From assembly GCA_017407325.1 (NCBI GenBank), contig JAFQWV010000016.1, positions 1-47,691 on the forward strand: DNA of 47,691 bases, written 5' to 3'. The translations under genes were made by a program, and so were the position numbers. Shown here in pieces: positions 1 through 7,767 of this stretch (position 1 is the first letter of the stretch; every line of letters starts with the position of its first letter). The notes beneath the pieces were generated by a model. That model was not told where the DNA came from, made no database searches, and saw nothing but the letters and a program-made list of their open reading frames with translations. The DNA comes from Clostridia bacterium. GTDB lineage: Bacteria; Bacillota; Clostridia; Christensenellales; Borkfalkiaceae.

Positions 1-1298
1 TCAAAGTCATAGTTGCCGCCGAAAGCAAGCATACCGGGATTGAAATCCCAATCTGCTGCCGTTTGACCTGCTGTCGGCAAAACAAGATTAGAAACCGCGA
101 TTGAGGTAATGGGGGTTTCTGTTGCGGTATATGAAAACTCGTAATAAATATCAATCGAATTATAATCGGGATACGCAAAGATCTCGTGTTTTGTTGCCTG
201 CTGACCATTGATCAAAACGTTAGCCCCGGCAATATCGGCGGATATCGTGTATCCTTCCTCGGTATCAATTCCAAGGGTAACTCTGTACTTCTCGCCTGCT
301 ACGATACTTGCGGTATCTTCCAACGCCACCCACGTCTCGCCAACAAGCTTATCTACGTACATATCGAATACAAAGTAGCCCGTGCCGCAGGTCGCAGCCG
401 CATAGCTTGCATCCCCAACCTTACCGCCAAGCGCAGGCAGCACAACGCCGCTTACGCTGACGCTATTGATCTCGGTGAGTTTTGGGGGCAACACGGCGAA
501 ATATTTGTACTGTGTGATGTTTTCGGGCAGGTATGCCACCTGATTGTTTCCTGCAACGTCGGTGCAGATATACAAGGAGTACTCATCCTCAGTATCCACA
601 GAGATGGTGGGAGCCGCTTGGAACACGCCCTGCTCAGCAGTGGCGATGAAGGAACCACCGCTGATAAAGCTTGCTCCGGAGAGGATGGGCTGCGTGGAAT
701 GAAGCTCCAAAACGCCGCCGCTTACGACAAAGTTACCGCCTGCCTCAATTGCAATCACAGCGTCGGGGATCAACGTTTTGCCGTATAGAAACTTTACAAG
801 GTTATTACCATAGATCGCATAAGGTGCATCGACGGTGATCGTACCGGGGCCGTCAATAATGAGATTTCCCTTGGCACGAATGCCGTTTGCGCCCCAGATG
901 CTTTTATCTGCGGTGTTCTTGATAGAGCTTGTGCCGTGAAGGATTATCTCAAGCTTACCCGTGGAATAGATCACCGACTTTTCGGTTGTGTCGTGGGTGT
1001 AGCCCGTTCCCTCGTATTCATAATCGGAAAGATGGAATGTACCGCTTGACGCATAGAAAGCAAATCCACTTTCCTCCCAATCGGGCTCGCCTGTAATGGC
1101 TGTCGCTTCACCGTTCTTTACGTACTGCCCCTTGCTAAGCTCTACGCCGCCAACGTAGACCGTTTCGGCAGGTGTTTCCTCGGGCGTGGGAGTGATCGAT
1201 AGCGCAGATGCCGTCAGCGGTGCGATCGCAAACACGCTAAAAAGCATTGCGATTGCCATTAAGAAAACCACGATTAAATTTCTCGATTTTGTTTTCAT
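1..1298 (-). CDS. Secreted cell-surface protein with repeats, 5' part only (runs off left edge)
   Basis: The frame is open from an ATG at 1298 to the window edge, about 432 codons with no stop, so only the N-terminal part is seen. A strong Shine-Dalgarno (AGGAGG) lies 7 bases before the ATG. Residues 1-32 form a signal peptide: basic start, hydrophobic core and an A-S-A cleavage site. The region after it resembles a beta-helical carbohydrate-binding type of domain (segments like GNLIIDGPGTITVDA and FVVSGGVLEL). Two later segments share an xxVSxxxLPxxG start, which suggests tandem Ig-like modules of about 110 residues. I infer an exported surface or extracellular protein; the ligand is unknown. 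The G+C content is near 50% and codons such as CTG and CCC are common, unlike the AT-rich neighbours, which suggests transfer. The family assignment is weak, but the open frame and export signal are clear. Confidence 0.7.
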   Translation of the reverse strand, partial: MKTKSRNLIVVFLMAIAMLFSVFAIAPLTASALSITPTPEETPAETVYVGGVELSKGQYVKNGEATAITGEPDWEESGFAFYASSGTFHLSDYEYEGTGYTHDTTEKSVIYSTGKLEIILHGTSSIKNTADKSIWGANGIRAKGNLIIDGPGTITVDAPYAIYGNNLVKFLYGKTLIPDAVIAIEAGGNFVVSGGVLELHSTQPILSGASFISGGSFIATAEQGVFQAAPTISVDTEDEYSLYICTDVAGNNQVAYLPENITQYKYFAVLPPKLTEINSVSVSGVVLPALGGKVGDASYAAATCGTGYFVFDMYVDKLVGETWVALEDTASIVAGEKYRVTLGIDTEEGYTISADIAGANVLINGQQATKHEIFAYPDYNSIDIYYEFSYTATETPITSIAVSNLVLPTAGQTAADWDFNPGMLAFGGNYDF

Positions 1299-1347
1299 TA
1301 AAATTTCCTCCTAATATTTACTGTAAGTTAATAAATTAAGTAATAAT

Positions 1348-1389
1348 ATTATAACAGAGAAAATTTAAATTGCGCCTACCCGTCGGGTA
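1348..1389 (-). promoter_or_regulatory. Promoter of the secreted protein with a palindromic operator at -35
   Basis: On the minus strand a perfect -10 (TATAAT) lies at 1353-1348. The position 17 bases upstream (1376-1371) reads GGCGCA, which is not a -35 box. Abutting it at 1377-1389 is the perfect palindrome TACCCG-T-CGGGTA. A weak -35 with an adjoining dyad is the usual layout of an activator-dependent promoter. I infer that the LuxR-type protein encoded just downstream may be the activator; nothing in the sequence proves it. Confidence 0.5.
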
Positions 1390-1405
1390 TGGTTTTAGTA
1401 TGGGG

Positions 1406-1436
1406 TGTGGGTAGTTTTTATAAAAAACTACCCACA
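1406..1436. repeat. Perfect inverted repeat containing GGGTAG / CTACCC
   Basis: A 14-bp arm (TGTGGGTAGTTTTT) is followed after 3 bases by its exact reverse complement. It carries the same GGGTA core as the palindrome at 1377-1389. It lies between a terminator and a promoter and could be a second operator half or a bidirectional terminator. It has T-runs inside the stem rather than after it, which favours an operator or DNA-level role. Confidence 0.55.
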
Positions 1437-1440
1437 AAAT

Positions 1441-1468
1441 AAAAAACGGCAGTAACGAGTACTGCCGT
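1441..1468 (-). terminator. Rho-independent terminator of the LuxR-type gene
   Basis: The stem ACGGCAGTA / TACTGCCGT (1446-1468) has a 5-base loop and is followed on the minus strand by a run of T. It sits 15 bases after the stop codon of the LuxR-domain gene, where a terminator is expected. Confidence 0.85.
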
Positions 1469-1482
1469 AAAAATTTGTTATT

Positions 1483-1881
1483 TTACTTTAAAAGTTTAAA
1501 CAATTCCTCTTTTCCGCTGACGTTTAAAGTGCTGTAAAGTAGGCCTATATGCCATTTAACGGTGTTTTCAGAGATGTTTAAGTCGTTTGCAATTTCCTTT
1601 TGACTTTTACCGTCTAAAATTCCGTCGAGCATTTCCATTTGACGCGTAGTAAGTTTTTTGTCTTTTGGTAAAATAGCAAGAATTTTTTCAATTTTTTCTG
1701 CTTTTGGAATAGAGTCTAAAACGATAACTCTCGTCTTTTCTTCGCTAGGGGAAGGTAGGTCGTTTTTATGAACGTAGTCTTGCATCAACCAATACAGAAA
1801 GAATAGCATACCACCGCTTAAAACGTAAGACACGGACAAAAATTCGAAGTTCCAGGTTATAAACTTTTCTATTATCCACAT
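1483..1881 (-). CDS. LuxR-family DNA-binding half of a split membrane-anchored regulator
   Basis: 132 residues. Residues 1-40 give about two membrane segments and the rest is a LuxR/GerE helix-turn-helix (LTTRQMEMLDGILDGKSQKE, then IANDLNISENTVKWHI). Reading upstream of this ATG in the same frame continues sensibly (QAGLLTAVVFINIAM before MWIIEKF) back to an A9 run at 1924-1932, where it meets the frame of the upstream fragment. The ATG at 1881 is therefore probably internal. The intact protein would be about 315 residues: seven membrane helices plus a cytoplasmic LuxR domain, a one-component membrane regulator. It has no Shine-Dalgarno of its own. The likely target is the neighbouring secreted-protein gene. 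The split could be a sequencing error, a pseudogene, or slippage-controlled expression. Confidence 0.8.
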   Translation of the reverse strand: MWIIEKFITWNFEFLSVSYVLSGGMLFFLYWLMQDYVHKNDLPSPSEEKTRVIVLDSIPKAEKIEKILAILPKDKKLTTRQMEMLDGILDGKSQKEIANDLNISENTVKWHIGLLYSTLNVSGKEELFKLLK

Positions 1882-1888
1882 TGCAATA

Positions 1889-2428
1889 TTAATAAAGACT
1901 ACTGCGGTAAGTAATCCCGCTTGTTTTTTTTTGTGACACTTTTTTTAGTACGATAGATTGAACGACCGTCGTAATCATTAAAGCGGAATAAGAAAGAACG
2001 TAAATAAGATATACGACGTGAAGCGGTCCGTATTCTTTTACAAGTTTTGCCGCTCCGTCAACGTGTGTTAGTGTTACAGATTTATAATACCACGGTAAAT
2101 ACCCTGTGGTGCATATCAAAGCAAATACTACTGCGCCAAGAGAAAATAAAATAACGGGCAGTTTTTTAGAATAATTAAAACCGCAAAGTTTTGCTATCGT
2201 CAGGTACATACTAGTCAGCAAGAATATATGACCGAAATAGGTGATTTTGTTCGCAAGTAATGCAAATTCTATCGTCTTAGACAGAGATAAAAGTAAGTAT
2301 CCTAAATTTACAACGCAAATTGAAGTGTAAAAAACTATTAACCATTTGTCTTTTTTTCGTATAAGAATGCAGTATAAAACAAGCGATACAACTGATATAA
2401 TAAACATTATTCCGTATGCAATAGACAT
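1889..2428 (-). CDS. Membrane-sensor half of the split LuxR-type regulator (7TM-like N-terminus)
   Basis: 179 residues from an ATG at 2428 with a good Shine-Dalgarno (GGAGGC at 2440-2435). Five hydrophobic helices (about residues 5-23, 30-48, 56-77, 87-108, 136-157) resemble the 7TM input region found on some histidine kinases (HisKA_7TM type). The last 11 residues (TSGITYRSSLY) are an out-of-frame tail read after the A9 tract. Removing one A, or a +1 shift, joins it to helices 6-7 and the LuxR domain encoded at 1483-1881. As read, the protein would be an anchored sensor with no DNA-binding output. Confidence 0.75.
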   Translation of the reverse strand: MSIAYGIMFIISVVSLVLYCILIRKKDKWLIVFYTSICVVNLGYLLLSLSKTIEFALLANKITYFGHIFLLTSMYLTIAKLCGFNYSKKLPVILFSLGAVVFALICTTGYLPWYYKSVTLTHVDGAAKLVKEYGPLHVVYLIYVLSYSALMITTVVQSIVLKKVSQKKTSGITYRSSLY

Positions 2429-2484
2429 AATACTGCCTCCTTTTTTAAATTATTTAAATTGACTTAAATTTGATAAAATAGCCG

Positions 2485-2498
2485 TATAAGTCGATTAT
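2485..2498 (-). repeat. Copy 1 of the 14-base motif ATAATCGACNTATA
   Basis: Reads ATAATCGACTTATA on the minus strand, starting within the stop codon region of the flippase-like gene. Two further copies (5138-5151 and 10183-10196) differ only at the N position. Confidence 0.6.
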
Positions 2499-3742
2499 TA
2501 AGCGTTTTCTTGAGTGTTTTGTTCCGTTTTATTTTGTTTTGGTTTAGCGATAAAGCCAAATACTACGACTATTAAAAATCTTAATGCGTTGACAAATAGC
2601 GACGTATACACAAAGCCGTTCAAGCCGTAAAGCTTAGTAAAGATAATACAAGCGACAAAGAAAATTATTCCGTAAATAAGGTTGAGCGTAAACTGTTTTT
2701 TCTCGCCGAAAAAGCGAAGAAGAACAACTAGTAATACGCTTGATAAAAAGAATAAAACTTGTGCTAAAATAGCAGGGACAAGTATAGGTTTTACAACGGC
2801 AAACCAATCGTAAAGAAGTGGTAAAATCCAAATAGAACCAACTAGGCAACCGACTAAACAAATTGCACCAAGTAGGGTAGATGCGACGACAAAAATCGTC
2901 CACATTTTTTTTGAAAGCTCGCCGTTATATCTAATTAGATAACTAATTATAAGCGAGTTTATAGGAACGGTTAAAAGTGCTATAACCTTACCAAATAGCG
3001 ATGCTACGTAGTAGTGGGAAACGGCTGTTCCACTTGTTAACGATAAAAGTATAAGTCTATCTGCGTTTAAGGTTAGATTTTCAAGTAGGCTTGATAAAAG
3101 CAAGATTGATACGCTTGATAAAACGATTTTGAAATTTTTAGAAATTTTAAGGTTTTTTCTAAAAATATCGCTTGCAAAAACTGCGTAAATTACGCCGAAA
3201 ACTTCACCCAAAAGTATTGCAACAGCCCAATAAATATTAGTTAGGTTGAATAAAATTATACCTAAAACGTAGCCGACTGAAATAAATAAGTAAAATATGA
3301 AATATCTTAAAAAGTTGGTTTTTATCTTAAATTCGACGTCAGAGTAATATCTCAGTACAGTAAAGAACAGTAAAAGCGAGAAAAATATAGCAGATGTTGG
3401 AGAGAGTAAATCTTTAATCCATAGATAAACTATACCAACTATTGAAACTAAAATTCCACCGATTAACAAAATGACGTTGTAATCGCCGTTTGATGGATGA
3501 TCAACGTTTTCTTTTACTAACCTTGAGTAATTTGATGCAGCGCCTAGCGAGCCTGCTGTTACTGCAACCACAGAAATAAGCGTAAGAACAACGCCGTTAA
3601 GCTCTGTTCCAAGCTTTTTTTCAAACATAGGATAGCACAAAAACTGCAGTACGCAATTAAAAATAAGCGTTGCGCCAACATTTAAAATAAGATTGACTAG
3701 TTTTTGTTTATTTTCAGTTGTAAGTAAACTTTTTAGTTTCAT
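2498..3742 (-). CDS. Polytopic membrane protein, oligosaccharide-flippase-like
   Basis: 414 residues with about 12 hydrophobic helices spread over the whole length and short polar loops. The N-terminus (MKLKSLLTTENKQKLVNLIL, then an aromatic helix and NGVVLTLISVVAVTAG) resembles Wzx/MATE-like polysaccharide transporters, which flip lipid-linked sugars across the membrane. No short motif is diagnostic for this family, so the call rests on topology, length and context. The start codon overlaps the stop of the upstream GT87-like gene (ATGA at 3742-3739), so the two are translationally coupled, which fits a glycan-building pair. Substrate unknown. Confidence 0.6.
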   Translation of the reverse strand: MKLKSLLTTENKQKLVNLILNVGATLIFNCVLQFLCYPMFEKKLGTELNGVVLTLISVVAVTAGSLGAASNYSRLVKENVDHPSNGDYNVILLIGGILVSIVGIVYLWIKDLLSPTSAIFFSLLLFFTVLRYYSDVEFKIKTNFLRYFIFYLFISVGYVLGIILFNLTNIYWAVAILLGEVFGVIYAVFASDIFRKNLKISKNFKIVLSSVSILLLSSLLENLTLNADRLILLSLTSGTAVSHYYVASLFGKVIALLTVPINSLIISYLIRYNGELSKKMWTIFVVASTLLGAICLVGCLVGSIWILPLLYDWFAVVKPILVPAILAQVLFFLSSVLLVVLLRFFGEKKQFTLNLIYGIIFFVACIIFTKLYGLNGFVYTSLFVNALRFLIVVVFGFIAKPKQNKTEQNTQENA

Positions 3743-5025
3743 ACGCTTTCTTTTTTACCGTCTTTTTTTGATTTAACAATCGTATAAATGCCGTCAAAAC
3801 ACAAAACGAAAACGAGAATAATTGACGACGCTTTTGTTATTAGCGAATTATAAGTAGGTGCATTTTGTAAAAAGTCTAAGCTTATTATTTCAGGAATAAA
3901 AGTAAAAGGTAATATCATTAAAAAGAAGTATATCCAATTAATACCTTCTAATTTTTCAGTCTTTAAAAACAAAAATAATGGTACGAAGAAAATTATCCAG
4001 CCGTATAACGCTGTAACAGGTGGGATAGAAAAAAATGCAGAGCAAGCAAAAAGCAACAACTTCCATTTATCTTTTATAAAGAAAGAACTTACTAAAAAGG
4101 TGATAATGCAAATTACAGATGCAATTAGCGTGAAAATTTGATACACTTTCAAAATTACTTGTGAAAAACCAATTTTTTGTATGTTTTCTACAATAACGTC
4201 GTCATAACCGACGCGAATTTTGCTGAAATTTATAATATTTTCAATCATCCACCAAATGCACTTAGGGCCACCAAAGAAAAACGACGGTATGATAAGCATT
4301 AGCAGTGCGTATATAACAAGTCGAATAATTTCCTTATATTTTTTATCGCAAACTAAAACCCAGCCAAGCACCGCAGGGTAGAGCTTTAATGAGAACGAAA
4401 ACGCAAGCAAAATTAGTGAAAGCTCTTTTAAAACTCTATTTTCGCTGTCGTAGTTAAAAAGAAAAAATACCGCGCAAGTCGTGCTTAAAATTATTATGTT
4501 TGCACGCTCGACAAGGTGAAATATTGGAACGTTCAAAATTAGGAAAATGCAAAAAATAAATCTTCCTTTTTTGATAAATTTCGTTTCGCGAGAAAATACG
4601 AATAAATAGAGCGTGATAGTAATAACAACGAATATTGCAATGGCAACGAAACACAATGGATAATTCATCCAAGTCTGTCTTTGGGTAAAGTCCGTGTTTG
4701 TGTACGCATCTGGAATTATCAGATTAAACAGAAGAAACAGTAGGTTTGCCATTGGTGGGTAAATAACGTTTCTATCTGTGTATGCGCCCGAGTAAACAGA
4801 AGCATCTCTTACCGAATTGAAAAAATCCATAAACGCATCTTTTCCATCTAAAAAGAACAGGCTTCTTAAGTGATTAACGCCCTTTAAAATAGAGAAAACG
4901 CCAAAAATCACGATAGATAAAATCATTATCGCGATAAAATATTCAGTGGGATTTTTTCTCTTTAAAAAATCTTTAATTTTTGCACTGATAGTATTTTGTT
5001 TTTGCTCGTTTTCAAAGTTTTGCAT
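3739..5025 (-). CDS. GT87-like (DUF2029) integral membrane glycosyltransferase
   Basis: 428 residues, about 10 hydrophobic segments starting near residue 30. Residues about 60-95 carry the features expected of polyprenol-phosphate-dependent GT87 enzymes: a DxxDFF-like acidic stretch (GKDAFMDFFNSVRD) and, after it, NVIYPPMANLLFLL, similar to the YPP(L) motif in the first external loop. By family knowledge these transfer a mannose or arabinose type sugar from a lipid carrier outside the membrane; here the sugar and acceptor are unknown. It is the first gene of a two-gene operon with the flippase-like protein, with a promoter at 5079-5051. The Shine-Dalgarno is weak. Confidence 0.6.
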   Translation of the reverse strand: MQNFENEQKQNTISAKIKDFLKRKNPTEYFIAIMILSIVIFGVFSILKGVNHLRSLFFLDGKDAFMDFFNSVRDASVYSGAYTDRNVIYPPMANLLFLLFNLIIPDAYTNTDFTQRQTWMNYPLCFVAIAIFVVITITLYLFVFSRETKFIKKGRFIFCIFLILNVPIFHLVERANIIILSTTCAVFFLFNYDSENRVLKELSLILLAFSFSLKLYPAVLGWVLVCDKKYKEIIRLVIYALLMLIIPSFFFGGPKCIWWMIENIINFSKIRVGYDDVIVENIQKIGFSQVILKVYQIFTLIASVICIITFLVSSFFIKDKWKLLLFACSAFFSIPPVTALYGWIIFFVPLFLFLKTEKLEGINWIYFFLMILPFTFIPEIISLDFLQNAPTYNSLITKASSIILVFVLCFDGIYTIVKSKKDGKKESV

Positions 5026-5050
5026 AGCTTATTATTTAAATATTTATGAT

Positions 5051-5079
5051 ATTATAACATACGCGCGACAAAAAGACAA
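5051..5079 (-). promoter_or_regulatory. Sigma-A promoter for the GT87/flippase pair
   Basis: On the minus strand: -35 TTGTCT (5079-5074), 17-base spacer, -10 TATAAT (5056-5051), about 25 bases before the ATG at 5025. Confidence 0.7.
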
Positions 5080-5137
5080 GCAATTGGTCGCGCTATAAAA
5101 ATTTAAAATTTGACGTAAAAATTAGTCAAAATAGCGA

Positions 5138-5151
5138 ATAATCGACATATA
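5138..5151 (+). repeat. Copy 2 of the motif ATAATCGACNTATA
   Basis: Reads ATAATCGACATATA on the plus strand, 7 bases beyond the stop codon of the histidine kinase gene. Confidence 0.6.
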
Positions 5152-5158
5152 GACTGGT

Positions 5159-6211
5159 TTATGCTAGAAACATAAGTGGAATTTTAACTGTAAATTCTGT
5201 GTAATTATTAATTTCACTATCAACTAAAATTTCACCGTCTGATAAATCAATAATCTTTTTAACTATGGATAGTCCCAAGCCGAAACCACTTGATTTATGT
5301 GAAGTGTCAGCTTGATAGTAAGGCGAGAAAATCTTCTCTTTATCGCTTTCGCTAATTCCTATTCCGTAGTCTTTTACTGAAACGATTGCAAAGTCGTCTT
5401 GAGTTTTAACTGAAATATAAATTTTTCCGTATTCTTTAGAAAATTTAACTGCGTTACCTATAAGGTTTAGCCACACTTCTTGCATAAGCTCGTAAGATGC
5501 GTATACCTTAACGTTATCAATTGAAGCTACGATTTCAATACCTTTATTGGCGATATCTCTGTCAAGTATCGCAACTGCGTGTTTAACCTGCGCGCCAAGG
5601 TCGTAGACGGATTTATTTTTTACGATAGATTCGTTTGAAAGTCGGGAAATAAAAAGTGCGTTTTCAGATAGGTGGGTAAGACGCTCGGCTTCGGTAGAAA
5701 TAATTTTAAGATATTTTTGTTTTTCTTCGTCAGTCAGGTTTTCTTCTAAAAGAAGGTCGGCAAACCCTTTTATTGATGCAATCGGAGTTTTAAATTCGTG
5801 CGAAAAAGAGTGAGCGAAATTGTCGTTGAGAAGTTTATTTTTTTCAAGTTCTTCAGCCATTTTGTTAAAGTTTTTAAAGCTCTCTTCAAAAGCGCCACTT
5901 TTTTCGGTTGGAATTCGCGTTGAAAAATCGCCGTCGGCGACCTTGCTTAACGATTGTTCGATTTTAGCAAAGTTTTTAAAAAAGTTACCAAACGCTATCG
6001 GGATTGCAGTTACCAATATAATAAGTAGCAAAGGAACTAAGTATACAAGGTAAATGGTATCCTCTTTAAGGTTGGAAATTCTGAAATAAACCAAAATTGC
6101 TTCGAGTAAGATAACCGTTATTACCGAAATGCTTATGGAAAATAAGAAAACGAAGGTGTTAAAATAGTTTTTCGTCTTTTTTGCAGGTTTAAGTTTTTGA
6201 GAATTTTTCAT
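5159..6211 (-). CDS. Two-component sensor histidine kinase
   Basis: 350 residues. Two membrane helices (about 18-43 and 52-76) border a very short external loop, so it probably senses within the membrane. A HAMP linker follows (about 75-125). The phosphoacceptor is His138 in the HSFSHEFKTP box. The ATPase domain has the N box (N249-N253), G1 (DYGIGIS, 281-287) and G2 (GFGLGLSI, 309-316). It autophosphorylates and passes phosphate to the response regulator encoded just upstream, whose stop codon overlaps this start by 4 bases. The stimulus and regulon cannot be read from sequence. All catalytic boxes are intact. Confidence 0.9.
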   Translation of the reverse strand: MKNSQKLKPAKKTKNYFNTFVFLFSISISVITVILLEAILVYFRISNLKEDTIYLVYLVPLLLIILVTAIPIAFGNFFKNFAKIEQSLSKVADGDFSTRIPTEKSGAFEESFKNFNKMAEELEKNKLLNDNFAHSFSHEFKTPIASIKGFADLLLEENLTDEEKQKYLKIISTEAERLTHLSENALFISRLSNESIVKNKSVYDLGAQVKHAVAILDRDIANKGIEIVASIDNVKVYASYELMQEVWLNLIGNAVKFSKEYGKIYISVKTQDDFAIVSVKDYGIGISESDKEKIFSPYYQADTSHKSSGFGLGLSIVKKIIDLSDGEILVDSEINNYTEFTVKIPLMFLA

Positions 6212-6885
6212 GATTTCTCCTTAATAACTGCTTTATATCCAATTCCACGAATGGTAACAAGCTCAAATTCGGGAAATAAAGCAGTTTTTTCGCGAAGACG
6301 GTTGGTGTGCGTTCTAATGGTTGCTTCGTCACTTTCAGAATCTAATCCCCAAATAGAATTTAATAGCTGTTCTTTCGTAAAAATTACGTTAGGGTATGAC
6401 AATAATTTATATAATAGCAAAAATTCTTTTTGAGTTAGAGTTATTGTTAAATCGTCTTTAATAAGCGAAAAACTGTCATAGTCAACTGTAAGCGAGCCGA
6501 TTTTAATTTGCTTTTCGCTTGAAATTTTAGACCTTCTTAAAACGGCTTTTATTCTGAATTTTAGCTCGTCAAAGTCAATAGGCTTTGTCAAATAGTCGTC
6601 AATGCCTAAGTCGAAAGCAATCTTTTTATCGTCAATTTTTGATTTTGCCGTTACCATTATAGCAGGGGTTTGATTTCCTAAGCTTCTAAGCTGTTTTAAA
6701 AACTCAAACCCGTCCATAACGGGCATCATCACGTCGATAAGAAGCATGTCAACTTCTTTTTTCTCTAAAAAATCGAGCGCAGTTTTGCCGTTTTCGCATA
6801 AGTAAATTGTGTATAAGTTTTTTAAGCGCGCTTCCATTAAAAGGCGCATATTCTCGTTGTCTTCAATAATTAAAATAGTTGCCAT
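6208..6885 (-). CDS. OmpR/PhoB-family response regulator
   Basis: From the ATG at 6885 the product has 225 residues and begins MATILIIEDNE, the usual start for a receiver domain. A TTG three codons earlier (6894) is possible but adds nothing conserved, and neither start has a clear Shine-Dalgarno. The receiver has the acidic pair (E8, D9), phosphoacceptor D51 in LLIDVMMPVMDG and Lys101 in LTKPI. The C-terminus is a winged helix (LTQKEFLLLYKLL, then ATIRTHTNRLREK, then TIRGIGYKA). It is co-transcribed with its kinase (4-base overlap). Its targets are unknown; the adjacent envelope-sugar genes are divergent in function and may or may not belong to its regulon. Confidence 0.9.
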   Translation of the reverse strand: MATILIIEDNENMRLLMEARLKNLYTIYLCENGKTALDFLEKKEVDMLLIDVMMPVMDGFEFLKQLRSLGNQTPAIMVTAKSKIDDKKIAFDLGIDDYLTKPIDFDELKFRIKAVLRRSKISSEKQIKIGSLTVDYDSFSLIKDDLTITLTQKEFLLLYKLLSYPNVIFTKEQLLNSIWGLDSESDEATIRTHTNRLREKTALFPEFELVTIRGIGYKAVIKEKS

Positions 6886-6937
6886 AATATTCAAAAAATA
6901 TATGTTAATCGATATATTTAAAGGGATTTAAGAAAAT

Positions 6938-6958
6938 ACCGCTACAAAAAGTAGCGGT
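6938..6958 (-). terminator. Terminator-like hairpin after dapB
   Basis: The stem ACCGCTAC / GTAGCGGT has a 5-base loop. On the minus strand it lies 8 bases after the dapB stop and is followed by a modest T-rich stretch (ATTTTCTT), so termination is probable but not strong. Confidence 0.6.
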
Positions 6959-6965
6959 TTATTAA

Positions 6966-7721
6966 TTAATCTTTATAAAAATTTTCTAGGTTGTAAATAC
7001 CCGGCTTTTGTTTTGTGATAAAGCAAGCAACGTCGCACGCGCCTTGCGCAAACAACGTTCTGTGGTGAACTTCGTGAGTAATGGAAATAGTTTCACCTTC
7101 GCCGATAAACATAATAGTAGTTTTTCCGTTAAGGTTGCCACCACGAACGGAGTGAATGCAAATTTCGTCACGACTTCTTTCGCCGTTACCTTTTCTTCCA
7201 GAAATGATTTTCTTATTCTTTAAGAAAGTGCCGTTGATTGCTTCTGCAAGCATATTTGCAGTCATGCTAGGTGCGTTTGCCTTGCAAGCTTGGTGTTCTT
7301 CGATAATCTCGATATCAAAGTCGCCCAAAGTTTCGCTCGCAAGTAAACATAACTTTCTAAGTGCGTTTACGCCGGTAGATACGTTAGTTGGCATAAATAC
7401 GGGAATTTTAGCTGAAGCGTTTTGGATATCTTCCTTTTGTTTTAAAGTGTATCCCGTTGTTCCGTCAACGATTGCACAGTTGTTTTCAAGTGCAAACTCT
7501 AAAACTTCAGATAAAACGTCAGGTGTAGAGAAGTTTATTATAACGTCAACCATTTCTTTAACTTCTTCAAACGACGCATACACCGGGCAGTCGAACTCTA
7601 TATTAGACTTAAACTGAGTGTCAACACCACAAACAACGTTTAAAAGTTCGTTTTTTTGTGAAGTCAAATAAATTCTTTTACCCGTTTCACCGCTAATACC
7701 GCAAATTAATACGTTTATCAT
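6966..7721 (-). CDS. dapB: 4-hydroxy-tetrahydrodipicolinate reductase
   Basis: 251 residues, close to the usual 240-270. It has the N-terminal Rossmann motif (CGISGETGKRI, residues 7-17), the middle DGTTGY motif, and the substrate-binding/catalytic EEHQACKANAPS segment with the family's His and Lys. It also has the RGGNLNGKTTIMF and HEVHHRTLFAQGA strands of the tetramerisation domain. It reduces hydroxy-tetrahydrodipicolinate with NAD(P)H in the lysine/diaminopimelate pathway. It lies 46 bases after asd on the same strand, so the two early pathway steps are co-expressed. Shine-Dalgarno AAGGGG. Confidence 0.93.
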   Translation of the reverse strand: MINVLICGISGETGKRIYLTSQKNELLNVVCGVDTQFKSNIEFDCPVYASFEEVKEMVDVIINFSTPDVLSEVLEFALENNCAIVDGTTGYTLKQKEDIQNASAKIPVFMPTNVSTGVNALRKLCLLASETLGDFDIEIIEEHQACKANAPSMTANMLAEAINGTFLKNKKIISGRKGNGERSRDEICIHSVRGGNLNGKTTIMFIGEGETISITHEVHHRTLFAQGACDVACFITKQKPGIYNLENFYKD

Positions 7722-7767
7722 TATATTTTTACCCCTTAGGAAAATCTTTTATTAAGAAGTCTTTTTA

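Noticed and set aside
186-788. 200-codon open frame on the plus strand
   Set aside because: It lies antisense to the secreted protein gene, which has a signal peptide, Shine-Dalgarno and continuous frame. The plus frame has no ribosome site and its product looks like random sequence.
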